Notes: a model not told the origin generated them from the letters alone. Shown: positions 36,608 through 47,079, counted from the stretch's first letter. The stretch: 64,000 nt of DNA from Hoeflea algicola (GCF_026619415.1 NZ_JAOVZR010000001.1:248001-312000), one strand, 5' to 3'. Translations and numbers: made by a program.

Positions 36608-37300
36608 ATGTCCATTATCTTTCATGATCTCATTGGCGCCGATCCGGCGCGCCCGTTCAGCCCGCATTGCTGGAAGGTGGCGATGGCGCTGGCCCACAAG
36701 GGTTTGCCGTTTGAACGCAACAACGTCTGTTTTACAAAGGTTCTCGAGGTCGAGGGCGGTATCTCCAAGATCGTGCCGGTGGTCCGTGATGGCACCAAGG
36801 TTGTCGCCGACAGCTTTCTGATCGCCGATTATCTGGAACAAACCTATCCCGACCGTCCGTCTCTGTTTGGCGGAGAGGGCGGACAGGCGATGGCGCGGTT
36901 CATCGAGTCCTGGTCCAATTCGACCTTGCACACGGCCCTGGCTGGCATCGTGATGAAGGATATCCATGACGTCCTCGAGCCGGAAGATCAGGCCTATTTC
37001 CGCCAGTCGCGAGAAGCCCGTATGGGCAAGAAGCTGGAACAGATCGTCGAAGGCCGCGAGGCCGCAATCGCCGGCTTCTCCACCAAACTCATGCCATTGC
37101 GCCTGACGCTCAAGGCGCAGCCGTGGATCGGCGGGTCATCGCCGCTGTTTGCTGATTACATTGTCTTTGGCGCACTGCAATGGGCCCGGGTCATCTCATC
37201 GGCCAAGCTGCTGGAGGAGGACGATCCGGTCTTTGACTGGTTCGAACGCTGTCTCGATCTGCATGATGGCCTTGGCCGGTCGGTTCCGGCTTTGAGCTGA
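36608..37300 (+). CDS. Glutathione S-transferase family protein
   Basis: 230 aa. N-terminal thioredoxin-like domain (FSPHCWKVAMALAHKGLPFE, then KIVPVVRDGTKVVADSFLIADYLEQTYP with the cis-Pro and glutathione-binding Asp-Ser) and an all-alpha C-terminal domain. The SPHCWK segment could give a Ser or Cys as the catalytic residue. Substrate unknown; fungal and bacterial relatives include beta-etherase-like GSTs. Monocistronic as far as can be seen. Confidence 0.85.
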   Translation: MSIIFHDLIGADPARPFSPHCWKVAMALAHKGLPFERNNVCFTKVLEVEGGISKIVPVVRDGTKVVADSFLIADYLEQTYPDRPSLFGGEGGQAMARFIESWSNSTLHTALAGIVMKDIHDVLEPEDQAYFRQSREARMGKKLEQIVEGREAAIAGFSTKLMPLRLTLKAQPWIGGSSPLFADYIVFGALQWARVISSAKLLEEDDPVFDWFERCLDLHDGLGRSVPALS

Positions 37301-37608
37301 GAAGCATCGAGCTGAAGCCCGCAGAGCCCCGGCAGCAGCGGCAACTCCGAATGTGGCCATAGCACCAGCCATGTCACAATTCCACGAGGAATTGACGATT
37401 GGTCCGGGGCGTGCCGGATGCTCGGACCGCGCCGCAGGGCAGGGCATGATGCTCTTGACGCCCCTTGCGGATATTCGGGCATGCGGCTATTTAGGCGCCA
37501 ACTCCGGGCCGGACCAGCTTCAGCCCGGATTTTCGCACCGATTTTCTTGCGCAGGCAAACGCCGGGCTCAAGTCTCGTGACAACAACCAAATGACAGGAC
37601 AGACCACA
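37301..37608. other. Intergenic region without a supported gene
   Basis: About 308 bases between the GST gene and ndk. Short minus-strand frames exist but lack a ribosome binding site and show no recognisable protein. The last 60 bases presumably contain the ndk promoter; I see no strong hexamer pair, tRNA or hairpin. Confidence 0.5.
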
Positions 37609-38031
37609 ATGGCGATTGAACGCACTTTCTCGATGATCAAGCCCGATGCCACCAAGCGCAACCTTACCGGCGCCATCACCAAGATTTTTGAAGACAATGG
37701 CCTGCGCGTCGTTGCTTCCAAGCGCGTCTGGATGAGCACCCGCGAAGCCGAAGGCTTCTACGCCGTGCACAAGGAACGCCCGTTCTTTGGCGAGCTGGTT
37801 GACGGCATGACTTCCGGCCCGACCGTTGTTCAGGTTCTCGAAGGCGAAAACGCCATTCTCAAGAACCGCGAAATCATGGGCGCCACCAACCCGGCCGATG
37901 CTGCCGAAGGCACCATCCGCAAGACCTTTGCGCTGTCGATCGGCGAGAATTCGGTCCACGGCTCGGATGCGCCGGAAACAGCCGCCGAAGAAATCGCCTA
38001 CTGGTTCGCCGGCACCGAAATCGTCGGCTGA
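37609..38031 (+). CDS. ndk: Nucleoside diphosphate kinase
   Basis: 140-aa enzyme that transfers phosphate between nucleoside tri- and diphosphates through a phosphohistidine. Seen: [20 protein letters not shown] and the active-site His within [21 protein letters not shown]. Length is exactly normal. The ATG at 37609 has AGGAC upstream. A strong terminator follows at 38081. Confidence 0.97.
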   Translation: MAIERTFSMIKPDATKRNLTGAITKIFEDNGLRVVASKRVWMSTREAEGFYAVHKERPFFGELVDGMTSGPTVVQVLEGENAILKNREIMGATNPADAAEGTIRKTFALSIGENSVHGSDAPETAAEEIAYWFAGTEIVG

Positions 38032-38080
38032 AGCCAACTGACAGCGCAGCCGGTTTGCCGGTGCGCCTGATACAAATGTG

Positions 38081-38107
38081 AAAAGGCGGCCTCCGGGCCG
38101 CCTTTTT
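38081..38107. terminator. Bidirectional terminator between ndk and the ferric-reductase gene
   Basis: Perfect stem GGCGGCC/GGCCGCC with a TCCG loop, flanked by AAAA on the left and TTTTT on the right, so it can stop transcripts from both converging genes. Confidence 0.85.
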
Positions 38108-38131
38108 CGTGCGCATTCTCGGTATAAGCTT

Positions 38132-39490
38132 TCACCGCATGCCGAACAGTTCCTGGTGAAACTTCGCGTTGATATCCAGACCTTGAGCGGCGAAGTCGGC
38201 GCGAAGCGCATCGCCGAACCCGACCGGACCGCAGAACCAGAAACTGGCGGTGCGCCAGTCCGGGACTTCGGCGCGAATGCGGTCGCCGCTGAGTTTGCCG
38301 TCCTTGGCGTCGACCAGGATATGCAGCCGCACATCGGCGTCTACGGCATCGGCTGCAAGCCGCGCCAGCGCCTCCTCGTCGAGATCAGCCGTGGTGTGAA
38401 ACAGATCGATGATCTGCCGCGCGGCATCTGGTGCCTGTTTGCGTTGATGTGCAAGGTGTTTCATACGCGAAATGAAAGGCGTGATGCCGATGCCGCCACC
38501 GATCCAGATCTGTCGCGGGGCGTTGTCATCGAAGGTGAAACAGCCATAGGGACCTTCGACCTTGACCTTCTGGCCAATGCGCAGCGTCTCGGCGAGCCGC
38601 TTTGTGTGGTCACCCAGCGCCTTGACGATGAAGGTGATTTCCGGATTTGACGGGTCCCATGCCGAGGCGATGGTGTAAGGGTGGGCACCTTCCTGACCGT
38701 CCGAAGTGGCAAAGGCGAACTGGCCGGGCTGGTGACCGGGCCAGCCGGGTTGCAGCTTGATCCGGCTTTCGAGCGCCCGCACGCCGGGAAAGCTGGTGAG
38801 TTCGACAATCTCGCCCTCCACCTGACGCTCGTGCGCAACCCGTCTGAACAGCACCACCACCGCCGCATAAATGCCCGACGCCAGCATGAGCGCCAGAGCG
38901 ATCCCCAGCGGCGTCATCCAGTAGTCAAATGACGTCAGCACCACTGTGTGGAAGGCCAGAACCAGGTAGGCTACGGCCAGCAAGCGGTGGGACTTGTAAA
39001 ACAGCCGGTAGGGAATGAGCGGCACCAGAGCCACGACGATCAGCAGCACGGTTGCATAAAAGGCCCATTCGCCCAGCCCTTCTGCAGGGCCGCGCAACCC
39101 GGCCAGGAATTGTTCGACGGGATTGGCAAGCTCCGCACGTGCGCCACGGGCGGGGCGTGCAAGCAGCCCGAAACCGACAGCCCATTTTGGCGCCTCGGAC
39201 CAGAGCCAATGGACGACGGCAAAGATCAGCGCGGAAATGCCGAGCCATTTGTGCAGCCGGTACATCTTGTCGAGACCGCCCAGCCTCTGCTCCGGCCAAC
39301 GCGGCCGCAGTGCCAGCACCATGGCGATGCTCATGACGCCGATCGCCAGCAGGCCGCTGTACTGCATCATGAAATTGCGCAACACAAAAACACTGCGCGC
39401 CTCAAACACCGCCGGATCGGCTGCGATCCAGAGCAGGGTGATGAGCGCCAGAATGCCCCAGAACACAAGCTTGATGTTTTTCACTGCCAA
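38132..39490 (-). CDS. Ferric reductase-like flavohemoprotein (ferredoxin reductase type)
   Basis: 452 aa. N-terminal half: six or so membrane segments of the ferric-reductase-like domain with paired His residues for heme (RLHKWLGISALIFAVVHWLW and KSHRLLAVAYLVLAFHTVVL). C-terminal half: a cytoplasmic FAD-binding barrel (HQPGQFAFA, HPYTIASAW) and an NAD-binding domain (IWIGGGIGITPFISRMKHL, FWFCGPVGFGDAL). Expected to pass electrons from NAD(P)H via FAD and heme across the membrane; the acceptor is unknown. Alone on the minus strand. Confidence 0.88.
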   Translation of the reverse strand: MAVKNIKLVFWGILALITLLWIAADPAVFEARSVFVLRNFMMQYSGLLAIGVMSIAMVLALRPRWPEQRLGGLDKMYRLHKWLGISALIFAVVHWLWSEAPKWAVGFGLLARPARGARAELANPVEQFLAGLRGPAEGLGEWAFYATVLLIVVALVPLIPYRLFYKSHRLLAVAYLVLAFHTVVLTSFDYWMTPLGIALALMLASGIYAAVVVLFRRVAHERQVEGEIVELTSFPGVRALESRIKLQPGWPGHQPGQFAFATSDGQEGAHPYTIASAWDPSNPEITFIVKALGDHTKRLAETLRIGQKVKVEGPYGCFTFDDNAPRQIWIGGGIGITPFISRMKHLAHQRKQAPDAARQIIDLFHTTADLDEEALARLAADAVDADVRLHILVDAKDGKLSGDRIRAEVPDWRTASFWFCGPVGFGDALRADFAAQGLDINAKFHQELFGMR

Positions 39491-39716
39491 GGCCCCTTTG
39501 CCAATCTCACATATCCGCAGCCGGGATCATGAGGTCGGACCCATCACCACAACCATTCTGGTCATAGGACGATTGGCAAAAGCATGAATTGTTTCAGATC
39601 AAGCGTGATCGGTTTTTCGGGCGGCTGGGGGAATTGACTGCAGTCATGATCGTGGGCAGAGGGCGCGGGCAGGGAGCATCATTGCGCAAGACGGTCGGTC
39701 TTACCTATAAGCCCGG

Positions 39717-40406
39717 TCAGGGGGTCTCCGGCAGTTGCCAGTCAACCGGCTCCATGCCGTTTTTCTCAAGAAAGGCGTTAGCCTGGGAAAAATGCCGGCA
39801 GCCCAGGAAACCGGTATGGGCTGACAGCGGTGAGGGGTGCGGCGCCTTGAGCACCAGATGGCGGCTGGCATCGACGAACTGGGCTTTCTTCTGGGCGTAG
39901 GAGCCCCAGAGCAGAAACACCACCGGATTCCTGAGTTCGTTGACCCGAGCGATCACCGCGTCGGTAAATCGTTCCCAGCCGCGGCCACGATGCGAGGCGG
40001 CGAGGCCCCGTTCCACCGTCAGTACACTGTTGAGCAACAACACACCCTGTTGTGCCCAGTTGACCAGGTTTCCGTGTTTGGCCGGTGCGATACCGAGGTC
40101 GGCGGCGAGTTCCTTGTAGATGTTCTTGAGCGACGGCGGGGTGCGGACGCCCGGCTGGACCGAGAAGCACAGGCCGTGCGCCTGACCGTCGCCGTGATAG
40201 GGATCCTGACCGAGGATGACGATCTTGACCCGGTCAAGTGGCGTAAGATCGAGAGCGGCAAAAATTTCCGAGCCTTTCGGGAATATCTCTTTGCCGTCCG
40301 CCATCTCGGCTTTCAGGAAAGATCGCAGATCAGCCATGTAGGGACTTGCCAGTTCCTCCGATAGAGCCGCCTTCCAGCTATCGTCGAGCTTCACGGCCCC
40401 GGTCAC
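39717..40406 (-). CDS. ung: Uracil-DNA glycosylase
   Basis: 229-aa family 1 enzyme removing uracil from DNA. Seen: the water-activating loop [17 protein letters not shown], the uracil-recognition [15 protein letters not shown], and the DNA-intercalating [14 protein letters not shown] start overlapping the moaE stop (GTGA). Last gene of the SDR-uvrC-pgsA-moaD-moaE-ung run on the minus strand. Confidence 0.95.
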   Translation of the reverse strand: MTGAVKLDDSWKAALSEELASPYMADLRSFLKAEMADGKEIFPKGSEIFAALDLTPLDRVKIVILGQDPYHGDGQAHGLCFSVQPGVRTPPSLKNIYKELAADLGIAPAKHGNLVNWAQQGVLLLNSVLTVERGLAASHRGRGWERFTDAVIARVNELRNPVVFLLWGSYAQKKAQFVDASRHLVLKAPHPSPLSAHTGFLGCRHFSQANAFLEKNGMEPVDWQLPETP

Positions 40407-40873
40407 TGGTCGCTTTGCCAGCGTGCCTTGGCAGCGTCATCGGCATCCTTGGCCGAGACCCATTCGCCGGTGCCGCCGTCCTTGAGATGTTCTTTCTTCC
40501 AGAACGGGGCGTCGGTTTTCAGATAGTCCATCAGGAACGCTGCGCCATCAAACGCCGCCTGCCGGTGGCTGGCGCAGGCCAGCACCAGCACGATGTTGCC
40601 ACCCGGGGCAATCTTGCCATAGCGATGGATGACGGTAACGCCGTTGAGCGAAAATCGCTCTGCTGCCTGGTTCGCAATGGCGCTAATCGCGCGCTCGGCC
40701 ATGCCCGGATAATGTTCCAGTTCCAGATTTGTCAGCCGCCCGCCTTCGTCACGGCACAGGCCGATAAAGCTCGCCACCGCGCCGATATCGTGGCGGCCCT
40801 TGGTGAGCAGGTCGATTTCCGCCGCGATATCAAAATCCTCGGCCTGGATTCGGACGGTGATCTCGCGCGCCAT
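40403..40873 (-). CDS. moaE: Molybdopterin synthase catalytic subunit MoaE
   Basis: About 156 aa. With MoaD it inserts dithiolene sulphur into precursor Z to form molybdopterin. Seen: [45 protein letters not shown] and the catalytic Lys region [11 protein letters not shown] at 40873, one base after the moaD stop, with AGGTGG 5 nt upstream. A molybdopterin enzyme that could use the cofactor is encoded at 53249. Confidence 0.94.
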   Translation of the reverse strand: MAREITVRIQAEDFDIAAEIDLLTKGRHDIGAVASFIGLCRDEGGRLTNLELEHYPGMAERAISAIANQAAERFSLNGVTVIHRYGKIAPGGNIVLVLACASHRQAAFDGAAFLMDYLKTDAPFWKKEHLKDGGTGEWVSAKDADDAAKARWQSDQ

Positions 40874-40874
40874 C

Positions 40875-41132
40875 TCAACCACCTGTCATCGGCGGAAACA
40901 GCGCGATCTCACGCGCCGCCCCGATGGCCTCGTCATGGTCGGCGTGTTCCTCGTCGATCGCCGCGCGGATTACCTTGGGAACGGCGAAAACCTCGGCATA
41001 TTCCTCGCCCAGCGTCGTCAGATGGGCAATCAAATCACCGACGGTCTTCACACTTGCCGGAAGCTCAAGCTCTTCCGATCCCTTGCCAAGACGTTCACGT
41101 ACCCAGGCGAAATAGACGATCCTGATGCTCAT
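40875..41132 (-). CDS. moaD: Molybdopterin synthase sulphur carrier MoaD
   Basis: 85-aa ubiquitin-like protein ending in the Gly-Gly (MTGG) tail that is thiocarboxylated. Seen: IVYFAWVRERLGKGSEEL and LFPPMTGG. Its ATG overlaps the pgsA stop (ATGA) and moaE follows directly. Confidence 0.95.
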   Translation of the reverse strand: MSIRIVYFAWVRERLGKGSEELELPASVKTVGDLIAHLTTLGEEYAEVFAVPKVIRAAIDEEHADHDEAIGAAREIALFPPMTGG

Positions 41133-41713
41133 TCATCCACCATGTGTCTCAGGCCGGCGCGAAAATAGTCGTAGCCGGTATACATCGTGATCAGCGCCGC
41201 GATCCACAACATGCCAATGCCGATCTGCGTCGTGTAGGGCAGCACCTTGTCACCGGCAGGGCCTGCCAGCAGGAACCCGAGCGCAATCATCTGCAACGTG
41301 GTTTTCCACTTGGCAATCCAGGTGACCGGCACCGACACCTTGAGAGCTGCCAGATATTCGCGCAAGCCCGAGACCAGGATTTCGCGGCACAGGATGATGA
41401 TGGCCGCCCAGATCGACCAGCCGGCGATGGTACCGTCGGCGGCAACCAGCAACAGGATCGCGGACACCAGCAGTTTGTCGGCGATCGGGTCGAGCATGCG
41501 GCCGATATTGGAGGTCTGGTCCCAGATCCGGGCCAGATAACCGTCGAAGAAGTCGGTCACCGAAGCCAGGGTGAAAATGACCAGTGCGCTCCACCGAGCG
41601 AAATCCGATCCATGCAGTTCCCCCTCGACAAAAAAGCACAGTACGATCAGCGGGACCGCGAGAATCCGTGCGTAGGTCAGCATATTCGGGATATTCAGTG
41701 CAGGCGAAGCCAT
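41129..41713 (-). CDS. pgsA: CDP-diacylglycerol-glycerol-3-phosphate 3-phosphatidyltransferase PgsA
   Basis: About 194-aa inner-membrane enzyme making phosphatidylglycerol phosphate. The CDP-alcohol phosphotransferase motif is complete: DFFDGYLARIWDQTSNIGRM followed by LDPIADK. N-terminus NIPNMLTYARILAVPLIVL is typical. ATG at 41713 chosen over an upstream TTG because homologues begin just before NIPNMLT. Lies between uvrC and moaD; uvrC-pgsA linkage is common in proteobacteria. Confidence 0.93.
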   Translation of the reverse strand: MASPALNIPNMLTYARILAVPLIVLCFFVEGELHGSDFARWSALVIFTLASVTDFFDGYLARIWDQTSNIGRMLDPIADKLLVSAILLLVAADGTIAGWSIWAAIIILCREILVSGLREYLAALKVSVPVTWIAKWKTTLQMIALGFLLAGPAGDKVLPYTTQIGIGMLWIAALITMYTGYDYFRAGLRHMVDE

Positions 41714-41829
41714 GGGGCCCCCCATTCGTATGATTTTGAGCAAGATGCGCGGCAGTGGCCGGTCAGGTCAACTGCTGTAAATCGCCATAGCGGCGTAATG
41801 TCTCAGTTCGGCGTCAATCATGGCGTTGA

Positions 41830-43923
41830 TTATCGTTTTTCCTCATGAAAATGATTGTAAATCAGCTCCGCCGTCGCCGCCGAAATGCCCTCGACATCAA
41901 GCAGATCGTCGATACCTGCGCGCGACACTGCCTTGGCGGTGCCGAAATGGTGCAGCAACGCCCGCTTGCGCGCCGGCCCTATGCCGGCGATCTCGTCGAG
42001 GGGGTTGCTGATCAGTTCCTTCTTGCGCCGGGCGCGGTGGGTGCCAATGGCAAAGCGGTGCGCCTCGTCGCGCAGCCGCTGCACGAAATACAGCACCGGA
42101 TCGCGCGGCGGAAGGGTGAAATCGGGTTTGCCCTGCATGAAGAAGCGTTCGCGTCCGGCTTCCCGATCCATGCCCTTGGCGACGCCGATCGCGGTCACCT
42201 TGTCGGCGATCCCTAACTCTTCCAGAATGCCGCGTACGGCGCTCATCTGGCCCTTGCCGCCATCGATCAGCACCAGGTCGGGCCAGGCCGGGATACCGCT
42301 TGGTGCGGGTATGTCCGGATCGTCGTCGTGGGCCGGGTCGGGATCGTTCGGGCTTTCGTCTCCATGCTCCTTGATCAGTCGCGAAAACCGCCGCTGCATG
42401 ACTTCGCGCATCATGCCGAAATCATCGCCCGGGGTGATGTCGGTCGAGCGGATGTTGAACTTGCGATACTGATTTTTCACAAACCCTTCGGGTCCGGCGA
42501 CGATCATGCCGCCGACCGCGTTGGTACCCATAATGTGGGAATTGTCGTAGACCTCAATGCGGCGCGGCGGACGCGGCAGGCCAAAGGTCTGGGCCAGCCC
42601 TTCGAGCAACCGTGTCTGGGAAGCGGTTTCGGCCAGATGCCGGCCATGCGCCTCGCGGGCATTCGACAGGACCTGATCGACCAGCTCGCGCTTTTCGCCG
42701 CGTTGCGGCAGGCTGATGGTGATCTTGTGGTCCATGCGCACGCCGAGCGCCTCCTGCAACAGCGTCCGGTCCTCGAAATCATCGGAAACCAGGATCAACC
42801 GTGGCGTCGGCTTGTCATCGTAGAACTGACCGATGAAGGCGCCCAGGATCTCGCCCGGCGCCAGCGACGGATCGGCCTTGGGGAAATAGGCGCGGTTGCC
42901 CCAATTCTGGCCGGTGCGGAAGAAGAACACCTGGATGCAGGCCATGCCGGCGTCGTGGTGGATCGCGAACACATCGGCTTCCTCCACTGTCTGCGGGTTG
43001 ATCCCCTGATGGCTCTGGACATGGCTGAGCGCCGAAAGCCGGTCGCGGTAAACCGCCGCGCGTTCGAAATCGAGATCTTCGGAAGCTTGCTGCATGGCCT
43101 TTGCCAGCTGCGATTTGACCGCCTGGCTGCGCCCGGAGAGAAAATCCTTGGCCTCGCTCACCAGCTTGGCATAGCCCTCGGCGTCGATCTCGCCGGTGCA
43201 TGGCGCTGAGCAGCGCTTGATCTGGTAGAGCAGGCAGGGCCGGGTGCGGCTTTCATAGACGCTGTCGGTGCAGGTACGCAGCAAAAATGCCCGCTGCAGC
43301 GCATTGATGGTGCGGCCGACGGCACCGGCTGAGGCGAACGGGCCAAAATAAGTGCCCTTTCGCGAACGCGCACCGCGATGCTTGAGAATTGCCGGCGCCA
43401 CATGGTCGTCGGTGATCAGGATATAGGGAAACGACTTGTCGTCGCGCATCAGCACGTTGAATCGCGGCTTCAGCCGCTTGATCAGATTGGCTTCCAGCAG
43501 CAGCGCTTCGGTTTCGGTGCGGGTGGTGACGAACTCCATGTTGGTCGTCTGCGCGATCATCCTGGTGATGCGGTTGGAGTGGCCACGCCCCTGCGCGTAA
43601 TTGGTCACCCGCTTCTTGAGGCTGCGTGCCTTGCCGACATACAGAACATCGCCGGCGTCGTTCATCATCCGGTAGACGCCGGGTTGATTGGGCAGATGCT
43701 TGACGAAGGCCTGGATGACTTCCGCGCCCTTCAGGCCGGAGTCGAGACCGGGGCTTTCGTTCCACTCGATGCCGGCAATATCGACGCGGGCCGAAACCGG
43801 GGACGGATCGACGTCGGCGGCATCTTCCTCATCGGTTTCATTTCCGTCATAAATCACGCCGCCGTCGACCAGCGCTGCCGTTGCGGACTTCTTTGGTGAC
43901 GATGGGCGGGGACGGCGACTCAT
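41830..43923 (-). CDS. uvrC: Excinuclease ABC subunit C
   Basis: 697-aa nuclease making both incisions in nucleotide excision repair. Domain order: a GIY-YIG domain starting near residue 73 ([25 protein letters not shown]), a Cys-rich region ([13 protein letters not shown]), a UvrB-binding segment, an RNase H-like domain with the IDGGKGQ motif, and two helix-hairpin-helix motifs at the end ([17 protein letters not shown]). A 70-residue acidic extension precedes the GIY-YIG domain, and an acidic insert lies before the IDGGKGQ motif. Start overlaps the SDR stop by 4 bp. Confidence 0.95.
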   Translation of the reverse strand: MSRRPRPSSPKKSATAALVDGGVIYDGNETDEEDAADVDPSPVSARVDIAGIEWNESPGLDSGLKGAEVIQAFVKHLPNQPGVYRMMNDAGDVLYVGKARSLKKRVTNYAQGRGHSNRITRMIAQTTNMEFVTTRTETEALLLEANLIKRLKPRFNVLMRDDKSFPYILITDDHVAPAILKHRGARSRKGTYFGPFASAGAVGRTINALQRAFLLRTCTDSVYESRTRPCLLYQIKRCSAPCTGEIDAEGYAKLVSEAKDFLSGRSQAVKSQLAKAMQQASEDLDFERAAVYRDRLSALSHVQSHQGINPQTVEEADVFAIHHDAGMACIQVFFFRTGQNWGNRAYFPKADPSLAPGEILGAFIGQFYDDKPTPRLILVSDDFEDRTLLQEALGVRMDHKITISLPQRGEKRELVDQVLSNAREAHGRHLAETASQTRLLEGLAQTFGLPRPPRRIEVYDNSHIMGTNAVGGMIVAGPEGFVKNQYRKFNIRSTDITPGDDFGMMREVMQRRFSRLIKEHGDESPNDPDPAHDDDPDIPAPSGIPAWPDLVLIDGGKGQMSAVRGILEELGIADKVTAIGVAKGMDREAGRERFFMQGKPDFTLPPRDPVLYFVQRLRDEAHRFAIGTHRARRKKELISNPLDEIAGIGPARKRALLHHFGTAKAVSRAGIDDLLDVEGISAATAELIYNHFHEEKR

Positions 43924-44678
43924 TCTGCGATATTAGCAACAACCGGTGTCTGCCCGGCAAGATGCTGAACACCGTCGAGCGCGATCACCTGGCCGGTGAT
44001 CGAGCGCGCCTGATGCAGATAGCGGATGGTTGCGCCAAATTCGGTTAGATCGGAGTCGTGGCCGAGGGGAACCGCGCGTGTCTGATCAGCAAAATCATTT
44101 TCGCTCTGGCGCTCATTGGCCAGTGTCGGGCCGGAGTCGATGGCGTTGACACGAATATGCGGCGCCAGATTTTGCGCCAGTAGCTGTGTTGCACTCCAGA
44201 GTGCCGATTTCGACAAGGTGTAGTAGAAACGCCGGGGCGCAAGCCGCCAAACCCGCTGGTCGATGATGTTGACGATCAGCCCCTCACGGTCTTTCTGCAG
44301 GCTGCCAGCCATGGCCTCGGCCAGGATCAGCGGGGCTTTCAGGTGAATCGCAAAATGCAGATCGAACACCGCATCGTCGAGCGCCCGTATGTCGTCATCT
44401 TCGAACACCGAGGCGTTGTTGACGATCAGATCGGGTGAGTCCATCCGCGCCGAGACGTCGGCATGGAGTTGCCGCACGGCGCTGCCGTCGGACAGATCGG
44501 CGACAAACACCTCGGCTACGCCGCCATTCGAACGTATTGTGTCCACCACAGCCTCGGCCCGGCCGCTGTTGGCATGAACTGCCACCTGGAAGCCATGGGC
44601 GGCCAGGTCCAGAGCTATGGCCTTGCCGATCCTGCGACCGGCGCCGGTGATCAATGCTGTCGGCGTAAACGAAGTCAT
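43920..44678 (-). CDS. SDR oxidoreductase, FolM/pteridine-reductase-like
   Basis: 252-aa short-chain dehydrogenase. Seen: [18 protein letters not shown] (the RR after GAG is typical of pteridine reductases), [10 protein letters not shown], and YTLSKSALW with the catalytic Tyr and Lys. The expected catalytic Ser strand reads NIIDQRVWR, as in FolM-like proteins, where Asp replaces Ser. Probably reduces a dihydropterin with NADPH; inferred. It leads into uvrC with a 4-bp overlap. Confidence 0.82.
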   Translation of the reverse strand: MTSFTPTALITGAGRRIGKAIALDLAAHGFQVAVHANSGRAEAVVDTIRSNGGVAEVFVADLSDGSAVRQLHADVSARMDSPDLIVNNASVFEDDDIRALDDAVFDLHFAIHLKAPLILAEAMAGSLQKDREGLIVNIIDQRVWRLAPRRFYYTLSKSALWSATQLLAQNLAPHIRVNAIDSGPTLANERQSENDFADQTRAVPLGHDSDLTEFGATIRYLHQARSITGQVIALDGVQHLAGQTPVVANIAE

Positions 44679-44720
44679 CAGTTTGTCAGTCCATATCTGC
44701 CACCGTAACGCGGTCAGCCA

Positions 44721-45659
44721 TCAAAATACCGATAGGATATAGGCTGTGAAGAGCGCAAGCATGGCCAGCCCACCGTACTTTTTCAACGGTATGTTCCAGT
44801 GCGCCAGCGCCACAACCAATAGGCTCGCGGCCAGCATCACCCACATGTCGATGGAGATGATCCGGGCATCGACCTCGAGCGGTAAAATCAGCGAGGTGCC
44901 GCCCAGAATCAGACCTATGTTGAAAATGTTGGAGCCCACCACATTGCCGATCGCCACGGCGCCGGATCTGCGCCAGGCGGCCATCACCGATGTCACCAGT
45001 TCCGGCAGCGATGTGCCGATGGCGACAATGGTCAGCCCGATCGCCGTCTCCGAAGCGCCCAGCATACGGGCGATATGCGCGGCTCCTTCCACCGTCAGCC
45101 AGGCGCCGATCGGCAGGCCGATCAGGCCGCCGAGAATGAAGGCGATGGTCTTCCAGTTTTGCTGCGGCAGGTCGGGTACGTCGTCGTGATAGTCAGACGG
45201 CGGCGCCATGCCACATTTCCGCGCGGCCATGATCTGCCAACCCAGATAGGCGCCCATCATCGCCAGCAGAATGGCGCCGTCGAGACGGCCGAGCCCGTCA
45301 AAGGCCATCATCACCATCAACGCGACACTCATGCCCACCATCACCGCCAGCGAGATGCCGATGCCATCCTCGCGGCAATTGATGGTCATCAGCAGCGCCG
45401 GCGCGCCCAACACCAGAAGCACGTTGGCGATGTTGGAGCCGACCACATTGCCGATGGCGATTCCGGATACCCCGTCGAAGGCGGCCTGCAGCGAGACGAA
45501 CAATTCCGGCGCCGACGTGCCGAACGCCACAATGGTTAAGCCGATGATCAGCGGGTCGATCGACAATTTCTCGGCCAGCGCCACGGCGCCGCGAACCAGA
45601 TAGTCGCCGGCAAACACAAGGACGACCAAACCCGCAATCAGGGTCAAAATGCTCAACAT
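44721..45659 (-). CDS. Calcium/sodium antiporter family protein (second copy)
   Basis: 312-aa CaCA/YrbG-type exchanger with two inverted alpha-repeats: VAFGTSAPELFVSLQAAF with GNVVGSNIANVL, and VAIGTSLPELVTSVMAAW with GNVVGSNIFNIGL. About ten membrane segments. Same family and length as the protein at 2602-3528, but clearly diverged, so not a recent duplicate. It precedes the SDR-uvrC run by about 42 bases and might be co-transcribed with it. Confidence 0.9.
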   Translation of the reverse strand: MLSILTLIAGLVVLVFAGDYLVRGAVALAEKLSIDPLIIGLTIVAFGTSAPELFVSLQAAFDGVSGIAIGNVVGSNIANVLLVLGAPALLMTINCREDGIGISLAVMVGMSVALMVMMAFDGLGRLDGAILLAMMGAYLGWQIMAARKCGMAPPSDYHDDVPDLPQQNWKTIAFILGGLIGLPIGAWLTVEGAAHIARMLGASETAIGLTIVAIGTSLPELVTSVMAAWRRSGAVAIGNVVGSNIFNIGLILGGTSLILPLEVDARIISIDMWVMLAASLLVVALAHWNIPLKKYGGLAMLALFTAYILSVF

Positions 45660-45936
45660 GCCGGGGAATCAACGCTCGCGATTAGGAATGGACCTGATCA
45701 CATATAGGCCTCGCAGCCTTATCCGCAATGGAGCGGGCGAAAACACCACAGTCAAATTGTTGCCTGAAAGCCACAGTTCTGCATGCCCTTTTTCTGCCGC
45801 TGTGATTCCACATTCCTGCTTCGCGGCTGCCGCATTCGACCTCCATCTTGGCAGCTGTTGGGGGCGTGAAATCAACCGACCCCGGCCTTAGCGGCCCGCT
45901 GTTATGCGTCGGGCCGAACAAACCAAGGAGAATGAC

Positions 45937-46575
45937 ATGCGTATTCGTAAACTGGCACTGCTGGCTGCAGCTCTTTCTGTGCCGCTCGCCACCCCCGTGC
46001 TGGCCGCGGACGCGATCCTCGAACAAGCCCCTGAGCCGCCGATGGCGGAACTCGCACCGCAGAGCTTTCTCTGGTCGGGCGGCTATCTCGGTGGTTATGG
46101 CGAGTACAAGTGGGGCGAGTTTGACGCGTTGGCATCGCAGAACGCCGATGGCTTCGGCGGCGGCGTCTACGGCGGCTACAACTGGCAGACCGACAACATT
46201 GTTTATGGTGCGGAAGCCGATATTGGCTATTCCGGCGTTGACTCCAGTGCTGGTGGCCTGACCGCCAAGCAGGGCGTCAATGGTTCACTCCGGGCGCGTA
46301 TCGGTTATGACATCAACCCGTTCATGGTCTACGCCACCGGCGGTGTCGCCGCGACCCAGGCCAAGCTGACCAACGGTGCAGGCTCCGACAGCAAGACGAT
46401 GCTCGGCTGGACCGCCGGTGCAGGCGCGGAAGCTTTCGTGACCGACACCATCACCACCCGGGTTGAATACCGTTACTCCGACTACGGTTCGGAAAACTTC
46501 AATCTTGGCGGCGGTAACGTCTCGTCCGGCTTTGATGACCATTCCGTTCGTCTCGGCATCGGCATGAAGTTCTGA
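45937..46575 (+). CDS. Outer-membrane beta-barrel protein, Omp25/Omp31-like
   Basis: 212 aa with a signal peptide (LALLAAALSVPLATPVLAAD) and an eight-stranded OmpA-like barrel: WSGGYLGGYGEYKWG, FGGGVYGGYNWQTDNIVYG, GSLRARIGYDINPFMVYAT, TRVEYRYSDYG, and the terminal RLGIGMKF ending in Phe, the outer-membrane insertion signal. Such porin-family proteins are abundant in rhizobia and brucellae. AAGGAG lies 6 nt before the ATG. Followed by a strong terminator. Confidence 0.92.
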   Translation: MRIRKLALLAAALSVPLATPVLAADAILEQAPEPPMAELAPQSFLWSGGYLGGYGEYKWGEFDALASQNADGFGGGVYGGYNWQTDNIVYGAEADIGYSGVDSSAGGLTAKQGVNGSLRARIGYDINPFMVYATGGVAATQAKLTNGAGSDSKTMLGWTAGAGAEAFVTDTITTRVEYRYSDYGSENFNLGGGNVSSGFDDHSVRLGIGMKF

Positions 46576-46595
46576 TCCCACAGAACTTCACAAAT

Positions 46596-46630
46596 TAAAA
46601 ACCCGGGTGCCAAGGTGCCCGGGTTTTTTT
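46596..46630. terminator. Terminator after the outer-membrane protein gene
   Basis: CCCGGGTGCC and GGTGCCCGGG form a hairpin followed by seven Ts; AAAAA precedes the stem, so it could also act on the converging minus-strand unit. Confidence 0.8.
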
Positions 46631-46659
46631 ATGGTCGTGGGCCAACTGTCTCGCGGTGA

Positions 46660-47079
46660 CTATCTTCCGGCTACAGCACGGTTGCCCTTCAGCCAGGCAA
46701 TGGCGTCGGGATAGTCGAACGCCAGCGAGACCACATTGGTGGCAAGCAGGATCCAGAGATAGGTGTCATAAGCACCGGTCGCCTCTGGCCGGGCAAACAC
46801 CAGCAGCAGCACCAGCGCCGTCCAGGGAACGATATGCGGCAACGCCATCAGCTTTGAAAAGCCGCGGTCATGGATCATCACCCAGAGATTGGGCAGCATG
46901 GCGATGTTGGCAAGCAGCGCGACCCACAACCCCATCGGCTTGTCTATGAAGAACACACTCGCCACGTTGATTGGCACCAGCAGGAACACGACCCAGATCT
47001 GCACCCAGCCGGGCAACGCCCTGAATGAGTGCCAGATGTCGGCTGCCATGTAGCGGGAGCCCTCACGAGAAGATGTCAT
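46660..47079 (-). CDS. Small integral membrane protein of unknown function
   Basis: 139 aa with four hydrophobic segments (about residues 22-42, 50-68, 80-98 and 108-125) and the polar motif MIHDRGFSKLMALPHIVPW between the second and third. I do not recognise a named family. AAGGA lies 7 nt before the ATG. It is the last gene of the minus-strand series below the TetR regulator and follows the FrnE-like gene by about 60 bases, so it may be co-expressed. Confidence 0.65.
   Translation of the reverse strand: MTSSREGSRYMAADIWHSFRALPGWVQIWVVFLLVPINVASVFFIDKPMGLWVALLANIAMLPNLWVMIHDRGFSKLMALPHIVPWTALVLLLVFARPEATGAYDTYLWILLATNVVSLAFDYPDAIAWLKGNRAVAGR

Noticed and set aside
37196..37447. An 83-codon minus-strand frame across the end of the GST gene and the following gap
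   Set aside because: Overlaps the GST C-terminus, has no ribosome binding site and no recognisable fold.
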